64,000 nucleotides of DNA from CAWDMN01 sp963803155. GTDB lineage: Bacteria > Acidobacteriota > Terriglobia > Versatilivoradales > Versatilivoraceae. Position numbers and translations under genes: made by a program. The stretch covers positions 1-64,000 of the forward strand of contig CAWDMN010000037.1 of NCBI GenBank assembly GCA_963803155.1. Direction: 5' to 3'. Below the pieces are notes generated by a model that was given only the letters and a program-made list of their open reading frames with translations, made no database searches and was not told the origin of the DNA. Positions 33,716 to 42,335 of this stretch are shown here, one piece after another. Numbering within the stretch: the stretch's first letter is position 1; each line of letters begins with the position of its first letter.

Positions 33716-35948
33716 TCATCGGGACGGAGAAATGTGGATGGCGCCGGTGAGCGGGGTGTTACGCGAAGACCCGCCGACGTATAGCGTGTACTCGCCAGGA
33801 ATGAGCTCCCAGTCATTTTTGGCCACATTAAAGATTGACAGGTAAAATGGATCAAGCGTCATTGTGACAACCTTGGTCTCACCCGCTGCGAGCTCAACCT
33901 TGTCCCACGCGACGAGGCGCTTGGGGGGTTCAGCCGCCGCTGGAGGCAATGAAGCGTAGACCTGGGCTATTTCAATCCCAGTCCGCCTGCCCGAGTTCGT
34001 CACCTCAAACGCCACCTTTAATCCATCCTCTTGCAAGGGCTGGAGCCGGGAGTAGGAATAGGTAGAGTAGGATAGTCCAAAACCAAAGGGAAAGAGCGGC
34101 TCCTTTTTCTCCGCATCGAACCATTTGTAGCCGACCTTCAGTCCTTCGAAATACTTGAGGTCGAAGAAGACCGGAGGAGTGCGCTCAATGGTGTTGGTTT
34201 TCAATGCGGGAGGCGGACTCTCAATCCTGACGTGGGACAAGTCAGCTTCGCTCTTCGGAAAGGTTACGGGGAGCTTGGCGGAAGGGTTCACCTCGCCAAA
34301 GAGAATATTGGCAAGGGCTTCGCCGCCGCGAATTCCCGGATACCAGGCTTCGAGAACCGCATTCACGCCACTGAGCCACGGCATGGTCACGGGACCACCG
34401 GTTTCAAGCACCACGATGGTGTTCCGATTTGCCGCGGAGACCTCAGCAACCAGTTGGTCCTGGTTTTCGGGCAACGATAAATTCGCTACGTCGCCTCCTT
34501 CATTGGTGTGCTGCCAGACGAACACGATTGCGATATCGGATGCCGCCGCCAACTTTGCCGCCGAGGCAAAGTCGATCCCGGTGTCGTACTTCACCAGGGC
34601 ATTCGGCGCCTTGGCCTGAATTGCCTTCAGCGGCGAAGAGGGATGCCAGATCATCCTTCCAGCGCCAGGGACAGCATTCCCGCCGGGGGCGCTGACCTGA
34701 TTTGAGCCCCAGCCGGATAGCACGCCTGCATCGGCGTGAGAACCAATGACGGCAATTGACTTGATGCGGGAGGCCTCCAGCGGCAACAGATTTGTCGCGT
34801 TCCTCAGGAGCACCATGCCATGCTCCGCTATATGTTGTGCCACTTCAGCGCCGGTAAAGGGATTGACTGGCCTGGGGACGGGGGGATTGTCGAAAATTCC
34901 GAAAGAGAACTCCGTTCGGAGAATGCGATGGACCATGTCATTGAGGCGCGCCATTGGCACCAAGCCGTTTTCCACTTCCAACTTGAGTTTGCGGAAGTTG
35001 TGCCCCGTGGGCATCTCTTGGTCGAGTCCGGCGACCGCGGATTTTCTGGTGCTATGGGTGGCCCACCAGTCCGACATGATCCAACCCTTAAAACCCCAGG
35101 CATTCTTCAGAATATCATTCAACAGCCGATCATTCTCGCAACAATAGTCGCCGTTGACGCGGTTATAGGCGCACATGACGGTTCCGACCCCGGATTCCTT
35201 GATGGCGATCTCAAACGCCAGCAAGTCGGTTTCGCGCAGGGAGCGCAGATCAATAATTACATTGACGGTATCGCGTCCCGTCTCCTGGTCATTGGCCGCA
35301 AATCGATTAATATTGCCGATCACTCCTTGATCCTGCGTGCCCTTCAGCAGGCGGCCGGCCATCTTCCCGATCAGGATGGGATCTTCGCTGAGACACTCGT
35401 AATTCCGGCCGTTGCGCGGCTCCCGGATGAGGTTCGCGGTGGCGCCAAGCGACACGTGGAAGCCCAAGTCGCGGGTTTCCTTGCCCAGCAGCGCTCCAAA
35501 TTCGTATGCCACCGCCAGATCCCAACTCGATCCGGCCAGCAGCGGGGTGGGCAATGCGGTCGCGTAGCGGCCGAGGTGGCCGGCATTAGCCACACCCGAT
35601 CTCCCATCCGTCATCTGCAGATCGGGAATTCCGAGTCGAGCGATTCCCGGAATCCAGCCGGGCTCCTCCCAACGATCCCGGAGGTATCGGGGATTCCGGG
35701 CCCGCATAGTTGGCGCCTCCGTGGATAAGGCGAATCTTTTCGTCCAGCGTCATCTGTTCAAGCAGCAAGGCGGCTCGTCTATCCGGCGGAAGGCTCTTAT
35801 CCATCCAGGGTTTCACCGGCATCTCCCGGACCGGTTGTTGCATTCCCTGGGCGCTGCAAGATAGTAATAAAGCCACTAAGATTCCCGCTAGAGTCCAAGC
35901 GATTCTGAATAGACGATTCTTGATCAGGCAGTGATATAACATATTCAT
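33716..35948 (-). pseudogene. GH3 beta-glucosidase with one frameshift
   Basis: The 5' part (from ATG 35948) encodes a signal peptide, then PWMDKSLPPDRRAALLLEQM and TLDEKIRLIHGGANYAG, the normal GH3 N-terminus. The reading frame then breaks at GGG 35660-35662. The remainder (WIPGIARLGIPDLQMTDGRS onward) continues in another frame to the end. Removing one base in that run restores a single protein of about 740 residues. Catalytic context is canonical (GFKGWIMSDWW). It is either an assembly error or a recent mutation. It is divergent from iclR2 with two operator dyads between. Confidence 0.85.
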
Positions 35949-36010
35949 GTCTCTTTGATCCGAATTTGCCAGGCATTTAGATATCAATCAGTATCCGGAC
36001 TGTCAACAGT

Positions 36011-36028
36011 TGTTCAGCCCATTGGACA
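36011..36028. promoter_or_regulatory. IclR-type operator candidate, GH3 side
   Basis: TGTTCA-GCCCAT-TGGACA, 63 bp upstream of the GH3 start, in the divergent region shared with iclR2. Confidence 0.6.
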
Positions 36029-36087
36029 AGATCTTTTTGATGGCGAAGATTGCTTGTTCCGTTCTTTTTTGATACCTTTTGCAAGGC

Positions 36088-36105
36088 TGTCCATCCTATT
36101 GAACA
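36088..36105. promoter_or_regulatory. IclR-type operator candidate, iclR2 side
   Basis: TGTCCA-TCCTAT-TGAACA, ending 15 nt before the iclR2 ATG. It is placed for autorepression. Confidence 0.6.
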
Positions 36106-36119
36106 TGAGGCGTCTAAAA

Positions 36120-36905
36120 ATGGCGGTCCCCAGCAGCCCATCAGTCCCCTCGGTGGAGCGAGTTTTGACTCTTTTCGAGTTTCTCGCCCATTCCAAGCGC
36201 GGATTCTCCCTTTCCGAAATCAGCCAAAAATTGAAAATGCCCAAAAGCTCGGTCCATCTTCTGGTCACCACACTCGAACGGAGAGGGTATCTTCAGAAGA
36301 ACCTCGTGACGGGGCAGTTCCGGTTTGGGATGAAGCTTCTTACTCTGAGTCGGACCGCCTTCGATGGTTTGGAATTGAGGGAAGAAGCCCGGCCGTTTTT
36401 AAGCGCTCTCGTCAAAGAGACTGGCTTGACGGCCCACATGGCCATTCTGGAAGGCAATGAAGCGGTGGTCATCGAGAAGATAGAAGCGCCCGGATTGGTC
36501 AAAATCGCTTCCTGGGTGGGACGAAGGATGGAAATCAATTGCACTTCTTTGGGCAAAGCCCTCGTGGCCTTTTTGCCGGAAGGTGAGTTTGATCGGCAGA
36601 TCAAATCGAAGGGATTTATCCGGCATAATCAAAAGACCAACACATCCATCAGCAAACTGAAAGAAGACTTGGCACGGGTGAGAGATTTGAGATATGCCAT
36701 CGATGATGAAGAGGAGGAGCTTGGATGCCGCTGTATCGGAGCCCCCATCTTTGACATCCATGAAAAAGTCGTAGCGGCCATCAGTGTCAGCGGAACAACC
36801 AGCCAAATTCCCATCGAGAAAATTGCCTCTTTGGCCAAAAAAGTCAGACGCACGGCCGATACGATTTCCGCGCAGCTTGGCTGCGTTGAGAGGCTGCATG
36901 CCTAA
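36120..36905 (+). CDS. IclR family transcriptional regulator (iclR2)
   Basis: A 261-residue paralogue of the regulator at 29614. The winged helix (FSLSEISQKLKMPKSSVHLL) and effector domain (VGRRMEINCTSLGKALVAF, EEELGCRCIGAPIF) are intact, and the two proteins share most effector-domain motifs. The ATG at 36120 has GAGG 9 nt upstream; ATG 36105 lies within the operator. It is divergent from the GH3 gene, with two TGTYCA-N6-TGRACA dyads between, so it probably controls GH3 and itself and may cross-regulate with iclR1. Confidence 0.92.
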   Translation: MAVPSSPSVPSVERVLTLFEFLAHSKRGFSLSEISQKLKMPKSSVHLLVTTLERRGYLQKNLVTGQFRFGMKLLTLSRTAFDGLELREEARPFLSALVKETGLTAHMAILEGNEAVVIEKIEAPGLVKIASWVGRRMEINCTSLGKALVAFLPEGEFDRQIKSKGFIRHNQKTNTSISKLKEDLARVRDLRYAIDDEEEELGCRCIGAPIFDIHEKVVAAISVSGTTSQIPIEKIASLAKKVRRTADTISAQLGCVERLHA

Positions 36906-37046
36906 CGAATAAGCCGGATGTGGCCATCAAAAGCAGAGGCTGTACGATCCTGAGATTTGGGCAGGTTTGCCCTGGCCACCGCCGGAAAATGTCTATAGTT
37001 TTGGTTGCTCTCTTTGCTTTGCTGCCCAACGACGGGATTTACATCT

Positions 37047-37313
37047 TTATCGATATGCTTCTCGACGATGACGCATGGCTATGATATCAACCGCTCTTTG
37101 TTTGTCAGATATCTGATAGATCACACGATATTCGCCGATACGAATGCGCCATAGATTCTGCAAGCCACTCAGTTTCTTGCATTGGCTGGGATGGGGATTT
37201 TGAGAAAGGGACTCAATGAATGGGAAAATTCTATTTAGAATGGCAGGATCAAGCTTCTCCAACTCCTTTCGCGCTGACCGTGCAAATGTGATCGTATACT
37301 CGGCCTTAGCCAT
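37047..37313 (-). CDS. RelE/ParE-type toxin
   Basis: An 88-residue protein with the RelE/YoeB fold pattern: YTITFARSARKELEKLDPAI, then CKKLSGLQNLWRIRIGEYRV and IYQISDKQRAVDIIAMRHRR. The conserved basic and aromatic residues of ribosome-dependent mRNA interferases are present. Its start overlaps the antitoxin by 8 nt; order antitoxin then toxin. Confidence 0.88.
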   Translation of the reverse strand: MAKAEYTITFARSARKELEKLDPAILNRIFPFIESLSQNPHPSQCKKLSGLQNLWRIRIGEYRVIYQISDKQRAVDIIAMRHRREAYR

Positions 37314-37497
37314 TCAACTTCCCCTGGCGTTTAAGACGCTCTTGAACCGATTGCAGGGTTTCACGCGGTTCATTCTTCCTTTTTTGTGCCAGCAAATTAT
37401 CATAGATGTCCTCCCAGAGCGCCCCATATCTTTTCAAGTCGATTAACACGGCAGTCTTTTGCCCCTGAGAGTCCACAATAAATTTAACGCCATTCAT
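37306..37497 (-). CDS. Antitoxin partner of the RelE-type toxin (Phd/YefM or DUF2281-like)
   Basis: 63 residues: KFIVDSQGQKTAVLIDLKRY, then GALWEDIYDNLLAQKR, resembling small Phd/YefM-like antitoxins that precede RelE toxins. A strong SD (AGGAGG, 6-7 nt) supports the ATG. It probably represses its own promoter; no clear operator was found upstream. Confidence 0.78.
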   Translation of the reverse strand: MNGVKFIVDSQGQKTAVLIDLKRYGALWEDIYDNLLAQKRKNEPRETLQSVQERLKRQGKLNG

Positions 37498-37971
37498 TTT
37501 TCATCCTCCTTTTTGCCAATTATAGCATTGGAGACCATTTTTTGATTTTCCAATGAACCGCTTGCTTGTCCGCTTAGGCGAATTCGGTGCAGCGGAATGT
37601 TCGGGGTAATCATTTTCGAATTGGAAGAAGAGTAAAAAGCCAACGCAACCTATCTTTCCGTGGGTGCCACGGACAAAACTGAAAGTGGAAGACGAAATTG
37701 CAAGATGGAATCTTTTGTCCATGTTTTTCTGGACGGGGATCCATCTCGTGGCGACCAGGAGCGTTTCACCAAAGGAAAAACGTGAATTCACGGGCTTGCC
37801 CCGGAAGGTTGAGATGATTTCCCCTTTCTGATTGCCCCATTCATTTAGGAAGCAAAAGAAAAGATCCTCAACCTGCTTCGCGTGATGATGAATCTGCCTC
37901 CATTTCCGTAGCCGCGTCAAAAAAGTCGAAGCTGCGGCGTCAACGGCAATACGAAAAACCAAGGTCGAAGA
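37498..37971. other. Intergenic, no convincing gene
   Basis: An open frame (37501-37962, minus) covers most of this stretch. It has no SD, an odd composition rich in Phe, His and Lys, and no recognisable motif. I do not call it a gene. Confidence 0.4.
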
Positions 37972-39369
37972 TTAGCGCCGCTTCTCGACGTCCCGCTCCA
38001 TTTCCCGTGCCAGCGAAATCATCCGCCGGAGCAGTTCAGTCTGGGCTGCTGCCTGGTTATGAATTTCTTGCGGGTCAGCCTCCAGGTCAGCGAGGAAGAT
38101 CTCCGGCAACTGCGGATTTTCTTCAAAACTCTCTTTGCCGTTGAGGATCAATTTCCAGCGCCCTTGCCGCAAGGCAACCTGGGAACCGTTTTTCCAGAAC
38201 AAATTCTCATGCGGGCTGGGGGCTTTTCCCACAGCCATGTTGAAAATGTCTTTGCCATCGACGATACGGCCAACGGGCAAGTCTGTTCCGGCCATCTTAA
38301 GAAAGGTAGGGAAGATGTCGATCGCGCAGCCCATTTCGTTGATCACTCGGCCTGAGGGCAGATGCCCCGGCCAGCTGAGCAGCGCCGGCAGCCGGATCCC
38401 CCCTTCGTAAAGCCCCCCTTTGTATCCCCGAAATGGAGCATTGCTTCCCCCATGATAAAACTCCCCGGTTCCATCCAGGAGGCAACGTTTTTCGATGGTC
38501 GCTCCATTGTCACTCTGGAAGAAGAGGACGGTATTTTGTTCCAGGCCTAATTCGCGCAAGCGATCCAGAATCACTCCCAAGCTGTGATCCACGGTAGCTA
38601 CCATGGCCGCCTGGAGTTGGCGGTGGCGCTCCAGATGGGAAAAGCGCTTCATATATTCAGGCGGGGCGTGGAGAGGATAATGAGGCGCATTATAAGCCAC
38701 GTAGAGGAAAAAAGGGCGGCGGCTATTTTCGTTTAAGAAGCGCAGGCTCTCCCGGGTGATGATATCGGTGAAATAGGTGCCGTTTTCCCAAACCTCCGCG
38801 TCATTGTGCCAGAGGTCATGAATCGGAGGCTGTTCCCAGTACATGATATGTGAGTAGTAATCGATGCAGCCGGAATGGAATCCATAGAACTCATTAAAGC
38901 CCTGGGCATTGGGACGGGATTCGGCCGAAGATCCCAGATGCCACTTGCCGAAGGCCGCGGTGCGATAGCCCAGTCCCTGAAGGGCTTTGGCGAGAGTCAT
39001 CTCGTCCGCGAAAAGTCCCTGGGTGTTGCGCGCCGATTGCAAAATGCGGCTGACTCCGGTGCGTTGAGGGTAGCGGCCGGTCAATAAGGCCGCGCGCGAA
39101 GGGGAGCAGACGGGAGAAGCGCTATACCAGTTGGTGAAACGCACACCCGATGATGCCAGCCTATCCAGGTTTGGAGTGGGAATATCGGCCGCTCCATAAG
39201 TGCTCAGATCGCCGATTCCCTGATCGTCCGTATAAAAGATAATGAAATTGGGCGAGCGTTGTGCCATGGAAAGCTTGTCAGCTCCGAATAACGGTCCGCC
39301 AATGATAAAGAATAGAGCCACCGAGCAAAGAGAACGACAGCTGAATATGGGGGGCAATGTTCTTCTCAT
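37972..39369 (-). CDS. Sulfatase (Cys-type, S1 family), secreted
   Basis: A 465-residue arylsulfatase-type enzyme with a signal peptide. NFIIFYTDDQGIGD supplies metal-binding Asp residues. The formylglycine site is C88-S-P-S-R (VCSPSRAALLTGRYPQRTG). Later motifs are AAFGKWHLG and FFQSDNGA. It removes sulfate esters, probably from sulfated polysaccharide, which suits the agarase-type and lyase-like neighbours. The Cys must be oxidised to formylglycine by a maturase, and none is in this window. GAGG lies 8 nt before the ATG. Confidence 0.93.
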   Translation of the reverse strand: MRRTLPPIFSCRSLCSVALFFIIGGPLFGADKLSMAQRSPNFIIFYTDDQGIGDLSTYGAADIPTPNLDRLASSGVRFTNWYSASPVCSPSRAALLTGRYPQRTGVSRILQSARNTQGLFADEMTLAKALQGLGYRTAAFGKWHLGSSAESRPNAQGFNEFYGFHSGCIDYYSHIMYWEQPPIHDLWHNDAEVWENGTYFTDIITRESLRFLNENSRRPFFLYVAYNAPHYPLHAPPEYMKRFSHLERHRQLQAAMVATVDHSLGVILDRLRELGLEQNTVLFFQSDNGATIEKRCLLDGTGEFYHGGSNAPFRGYKGGLYEGGIRLPALLSWPGHLPSGRVINEMGCAIDIFPTFLKMAGTDLPVGRIVDGKDIFNMAVGKAPSPHENLFWKNGSQVALRQGRWKLILNGKESFEENPQLPEIFLADLEADPQEIHNQAAAQTELLRRMISLAREMERDVEKRR

Positions 39370-39564
39370 GAATCATCCTCTTTAACGATATTGGAAAATT
39401 CAAATCCGAATGCGCTCGCCTTTGGCCACTCCTAAGAAAATCCCAGCCGAGCGGCAACCGAAAGCGGCAATGTTCCCCTCCTGGACAGGAGGGGTGTCCG
39501 CCTTAGCGGACGGGGTGGTGGATCCCAGCAGAAACTTGGTTCTGCTTCGGCACCTCTTCGCCCC

Positions 39565-39621
39565 CCATTTTCATTCTCGTGTTGTGCTAGCGCGCTGGCA
39601 TGGGGAGCTCCTCAGAAAATC
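39565..39621 (-). repeat. SD-ATG mini-gene repeat, copy E
   Basis: GATTTTCTGAGGAG, 6 nt, ATG, MPAR, then a stop because the core reads GCGCGCTAGC. It is the only copy with the frame closed early. Confidence 0.72.
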
Positions 39622-39703
39622 GCTGTAAGTTGTTGATATAACACGAGGGTGCCACGGGCAAAAAACAGCATGGTTTACCAGAGTATTTGCCCGTGCTCGA
39701 ACC

Positions 39704-39760
39704 AATTTTCATTATCTTGTTGTGCCAGCCGCGCTGGCATGGAGAGCTCCCTAGAAAATA
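39704..39760 (-). repeat. SD-ATG mini-gene repeat, copy F
   Basis: TATTTTCTAGGGAG, 6 nt, ATG, then MPARLAQQDNENW. Confidence 0.75.
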
Positions 39761-39784
39761 GCTTTGGGCAACTGCCCAAATTAG

Positions 39785-39940
39785 CCGAGCTGCCAAGCCT
39801 CCCCCTCACCCGTCCGTCAGCTGACGGACACCCTCTCCCCGCTAGCGCGGGGCGAGGGCTGTGAACTACCGCAGGCCTTCTCCCCCGCCGGGGGGAGAAG
39901 GTGGTCCGATCCGCCTTGGGCGGAGAGGACCGGATGAGGG
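39785..39940. repeat. Low-complexity palindromic repeat
   Basis: CCCCTCACCCG...CCTCTCCCCGC...GGGGCGAGGG and TTCTCCCCC...GGGGGAGAA arms form several stacked hairpins. The remainder of 39370-40034 holds three mini-gene repeats and no gene. Confidence 0.65.
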
Positions 39941-39949
39941 GGGGGGTGA

Positions 39950-40008
39950 TTATTTTCATCATCTTGTTGTGCCAACCGCGCTGGCATGAACGGCTCCTCG
40001 AAAATTCC
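39950..40008 (-). repeat. SD-ATG mini-gene repeat, copy G
   Basis: AATTTTCGAGGAG, 6 nt, ATG, then MPARLAQQDDENN. Confidence 0.72.
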
Positions 40009-40034
40009 ATGAATGTTACCTATCAAATATTCAT

Positions 40035-41786
40035 TTAGCGTGAGATGACTAAAGAGTCGCAACGCGTCAAACCAGGGGCATCCAGACGATAAGTGGCCAT
40101 GTTATTCTTGAAATCACGGGGCCTCAAAACTTGCTCGTGGCGGCTTTTCCCAGCAGAGGTTTGGTAGTGATAGGTTACTTTTATGGGAGTCGATATCGAC
40201 GATCCGTCCTTGACTTTGAATTGAATGGTGTTGGCGCCCGCGGCGATTCTTGGGATCGCGTGGATGTTGTTTTCAAAAAAACTCTCCAGTCTGAAGGCTT
40301 TCAATCCCACGACTTTTTGCCGGGAGGGATTCCGCTGCAGAGAAAATTTTAATTGAAAACGATAAACGCCGTGAATGCTGACATCTTTTCCGTTGAAGCG
40401 CTCTCTCCCCAACGCAAATTGAAAAATTCCCGGGGGCGACGGCAATTCCTGCCAATCTGACCAGACATCGGGCTCCGTCTCCGCCCGTGCTTTGGGACGG
40501 AGCACCCGCAGGGCAATCCGCGGAGCGTCTGCTTCTTCCGCCTTCCACTCTCCCCGCAATACTCCATTTGCAAACACGTAGGGGCAATAAAAATCGAAGA
40601 TGGCTTCACCGCCCTCCTTGGCTTCGACCGGTCTGAGCAGAGGCGGGGAGATGGAGTGGCGAAAAGTAGTGGTCACGGGAGCGAATTTTAAATAGGATGG
40701 ATCCTGGAAATCGGCTTGGTAGTTGAATTTACCCCAAGCCTGGCCGATGGTCCGCCCCCCGCTCACGTCGGAATTGTAGCCTTCATTCCGCGGTACGGTG
40801 ACTAGGTAAGGGGCGGATAAGAAGTAGTTGGGGTCGTATTTGACCCAATTTCCGTCAAGCATGGTTTCAGTGACCCGGTAAAAACGTCCTGAAGGCCGAA
40901 AAGGCTCCTCCCCCTTGGCTTCGAACCCGGCGGGAACGTAAAATTGCCGGGCACTATTGTCCCAGTAGCGCTCGATGGCCGCTCCTTTGGGCAGATGGAA
41001 CGACATGTCATGAAACTGCGTTCCCATCTCATACTGGCTGTTCCCAAAAACAGATTCCACCGGCTTTCCCGCCTTCACCCAATCTTCTTCCGTATCGTAA
41101 TAAACCGGCTGCAGCAGCAAGGCACGATCCCACTCCCGTCCGAAATATTCAAAGAAAGGGGTGCTCCTGTTTTTGTACGATTTATTTTTTAAAATATTTT
41201 GGTCATCTCCGACCTCGGCCCAATCCAGGATTCTCGCATCCGGGGCATCTCGCTCGACCAAATAGTAGCCGTAACGGGCGTCAAAAGCGCCGTAGCGTCC
41301 ATCCATCTTGAGGCGGAACATGGTGTGGTAGCCGCCATCCGCATGCTGAACCACGACCCGTTCGGCTGATTGAGGGTCTTTTTTATACTCGCTCCAAGCA
41401 GCCTGGGCGATGCGGCTGTGAGTGTCGCAGTATCCCCATCCATAGACGAATAAATTTTTGTGGGCATCCAGCACATACTGTTCCTTGCCGTACTCTCCCT
41501 CGTATGCCTGCAGCATTCCGCCGGTCGCCATCCGGGAAAAGAGCCGCAACCATCGGAAGAAAACCTTGCCCTGGGCGGTCTCCGAGGCATGCTCCACTTT
41601 TTCGAGTCGCATGACGTCCTGGATCCAGGTTTGGAGGGTTGTGCATTCCGGCCAGTTGCGGCTCACAACCAGCGGCCCTTTGACTACCCCTGCGTCGGAG
41701 GCCTGGATAATGGGATACAAACAGGCGGAAAAGAAAACAAAGGCGGCAAGGCCTCCAACAATTTGTGATGAAATTTTCCTGAACAT
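40035..41786 (-). CDS. Secreted protein with transglutaminase-like core, unknown
   Basis: A 583-residue protein with a signal peptide. In the first third, YGWGYCDTHSRIAQAAW, GGYHTMFRLKMDG and AFDARYGYY place Cys, His and Asp in the order of a transglutaminase-like cysteine protease fold. The remainder is beta-rich, with a large C-terminal module (WSDWQELPSPPG, FQLKFSLQR, KVTYHYQT). I cannot assign a substrate. It could be a peptide or amide hydrolase, or a structural use of the fold. GAGGTG precedes the ATG. Confidence 0.6.
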   Translation of the reverse strand: MFRKISSQIVGGLAAFVFFSACLYPIIQASDAGVVKGPLVVSRNWPECTTLQTWIQDVMRLEKVEHASETAQGKVFFRWLRLFSRMATGGMLQAYEGEYGKEQYVLDAHKNLFVYGWGYCDTHSRIAQAAWSEYKKDPQSAERVVVQHADGGYHTMFRLKMDGRYGAFDARYGYYLVERDAPDARILDWAEVGDDQNILKNKSYKNRSTPFFEYFGREWDRALLLQPVYYDTEEDWVKAGKPVESVFGNSQYEMGTQFHDMSFHLPKGAAIERYWDNSARQFYVPAGFEAKGEEPFRPSGRFYRVTETMLDGNWVKYDPNYFLSAPYLVTVPRNEGYNSDVSGGRTIGQAWGKFNYQADFQDPSYLKFAPVTTTFRHSISPPLLRPVEAKEGGEAIFDFYCPYVFANGVLRGEWKAEEADAPRIALRVLRPKARAETEPDVWSDWQELPSPPGIFQFALGRERFNGKDVSIHGVYRFQLKFSLQRNPSRQKVVGLKAFRLESFFENNIHAIPRIAAGANTIQFKVKDGSSISTPIKVTYHYQTSAGKSRHEQVLRPRDFKNNMATYRLDAPGLTRCDSLVISR

Positions 41787-41921
41787 ATCACCTCATTTGA
41801 ATGCACTCTTCTACCTTCTCGACCCGCGGAGTGTGATGGAAAGCAAGATGGCAAGGAATGACAACAGGGGATTGCCGCGGCAGCTTTAGGCATCGTAAAT
41901 AAAATACCGGTTCAAAATTCC

Positions 41922-42253
41922 CCTCCTCCGACGAACTGAGTTTTACCCACAATTTTTTGACACCATTCGCAATGCTCCCCGGCAGGCATCCTGCCCGAAG
42001 ATTTGGCGTTTTGCGGGAATCCGCCATCCGTGGCGGATTCCCGCAAAACGTCTTCTTGGGCTGTTTCGTTTACCCCGGGTAAGAAAAGTGGCCTCGTGCC
42101 ACTTTTCTTACCCGGGGCTATTATCCGTAACCCCTCCGGGGTATGTTCTGGAAGCGTTTCCGTCCTGGAAACGCTCATTTCATTGCGTAGGGCTTGCCCA
42201 ATGCCCTGTGTCAAAAATCCATGGGTAAAACTCAGCTCCGACGAGGAGAGGTG
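41922..42253. mobile_element. Hairpin-rich MITE-like element
   Basis: Imperfect inverted ends of about 41 bp (41923-41964 and 42208-42248, sharing CTGAGTTTTACCCA and TTTTTGACAC) enclose three successive hairpins: 42007-42050 (20-bp perfect arms, 4-nt loop), 42073-42117 (20-bp perfect arms, 5-nt loop) and 42153-42175 (9-bp arms). There is no reading frame. A half copy lies at 30955-31085. It occupies most of the gap between the beta-propeller and the transglutaminase-like genes. Confidence 0.7.
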
Positions 42254-42335
42254 GCCGAGACGAAGTCGAGGCCGGAGTGGTGCGAAGGCTGCCGCTTGTG
42301 GCGCGGTTCTGGGACTTTCAATCTCCGGAGGCCAA

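Noticed and set aside
37501..37962. A 153-residue minus-strand frame after the sulfatase start region
   Set aside because: It has no SD, an odd composition and no motif. It is left as intergenic.
39785..39940. A possible CRISPR-like array of palindromes
   Set aside because: The units are unequal, the spacing is irregular and there are no cas genes. It is stacked low-complexity hairpins.
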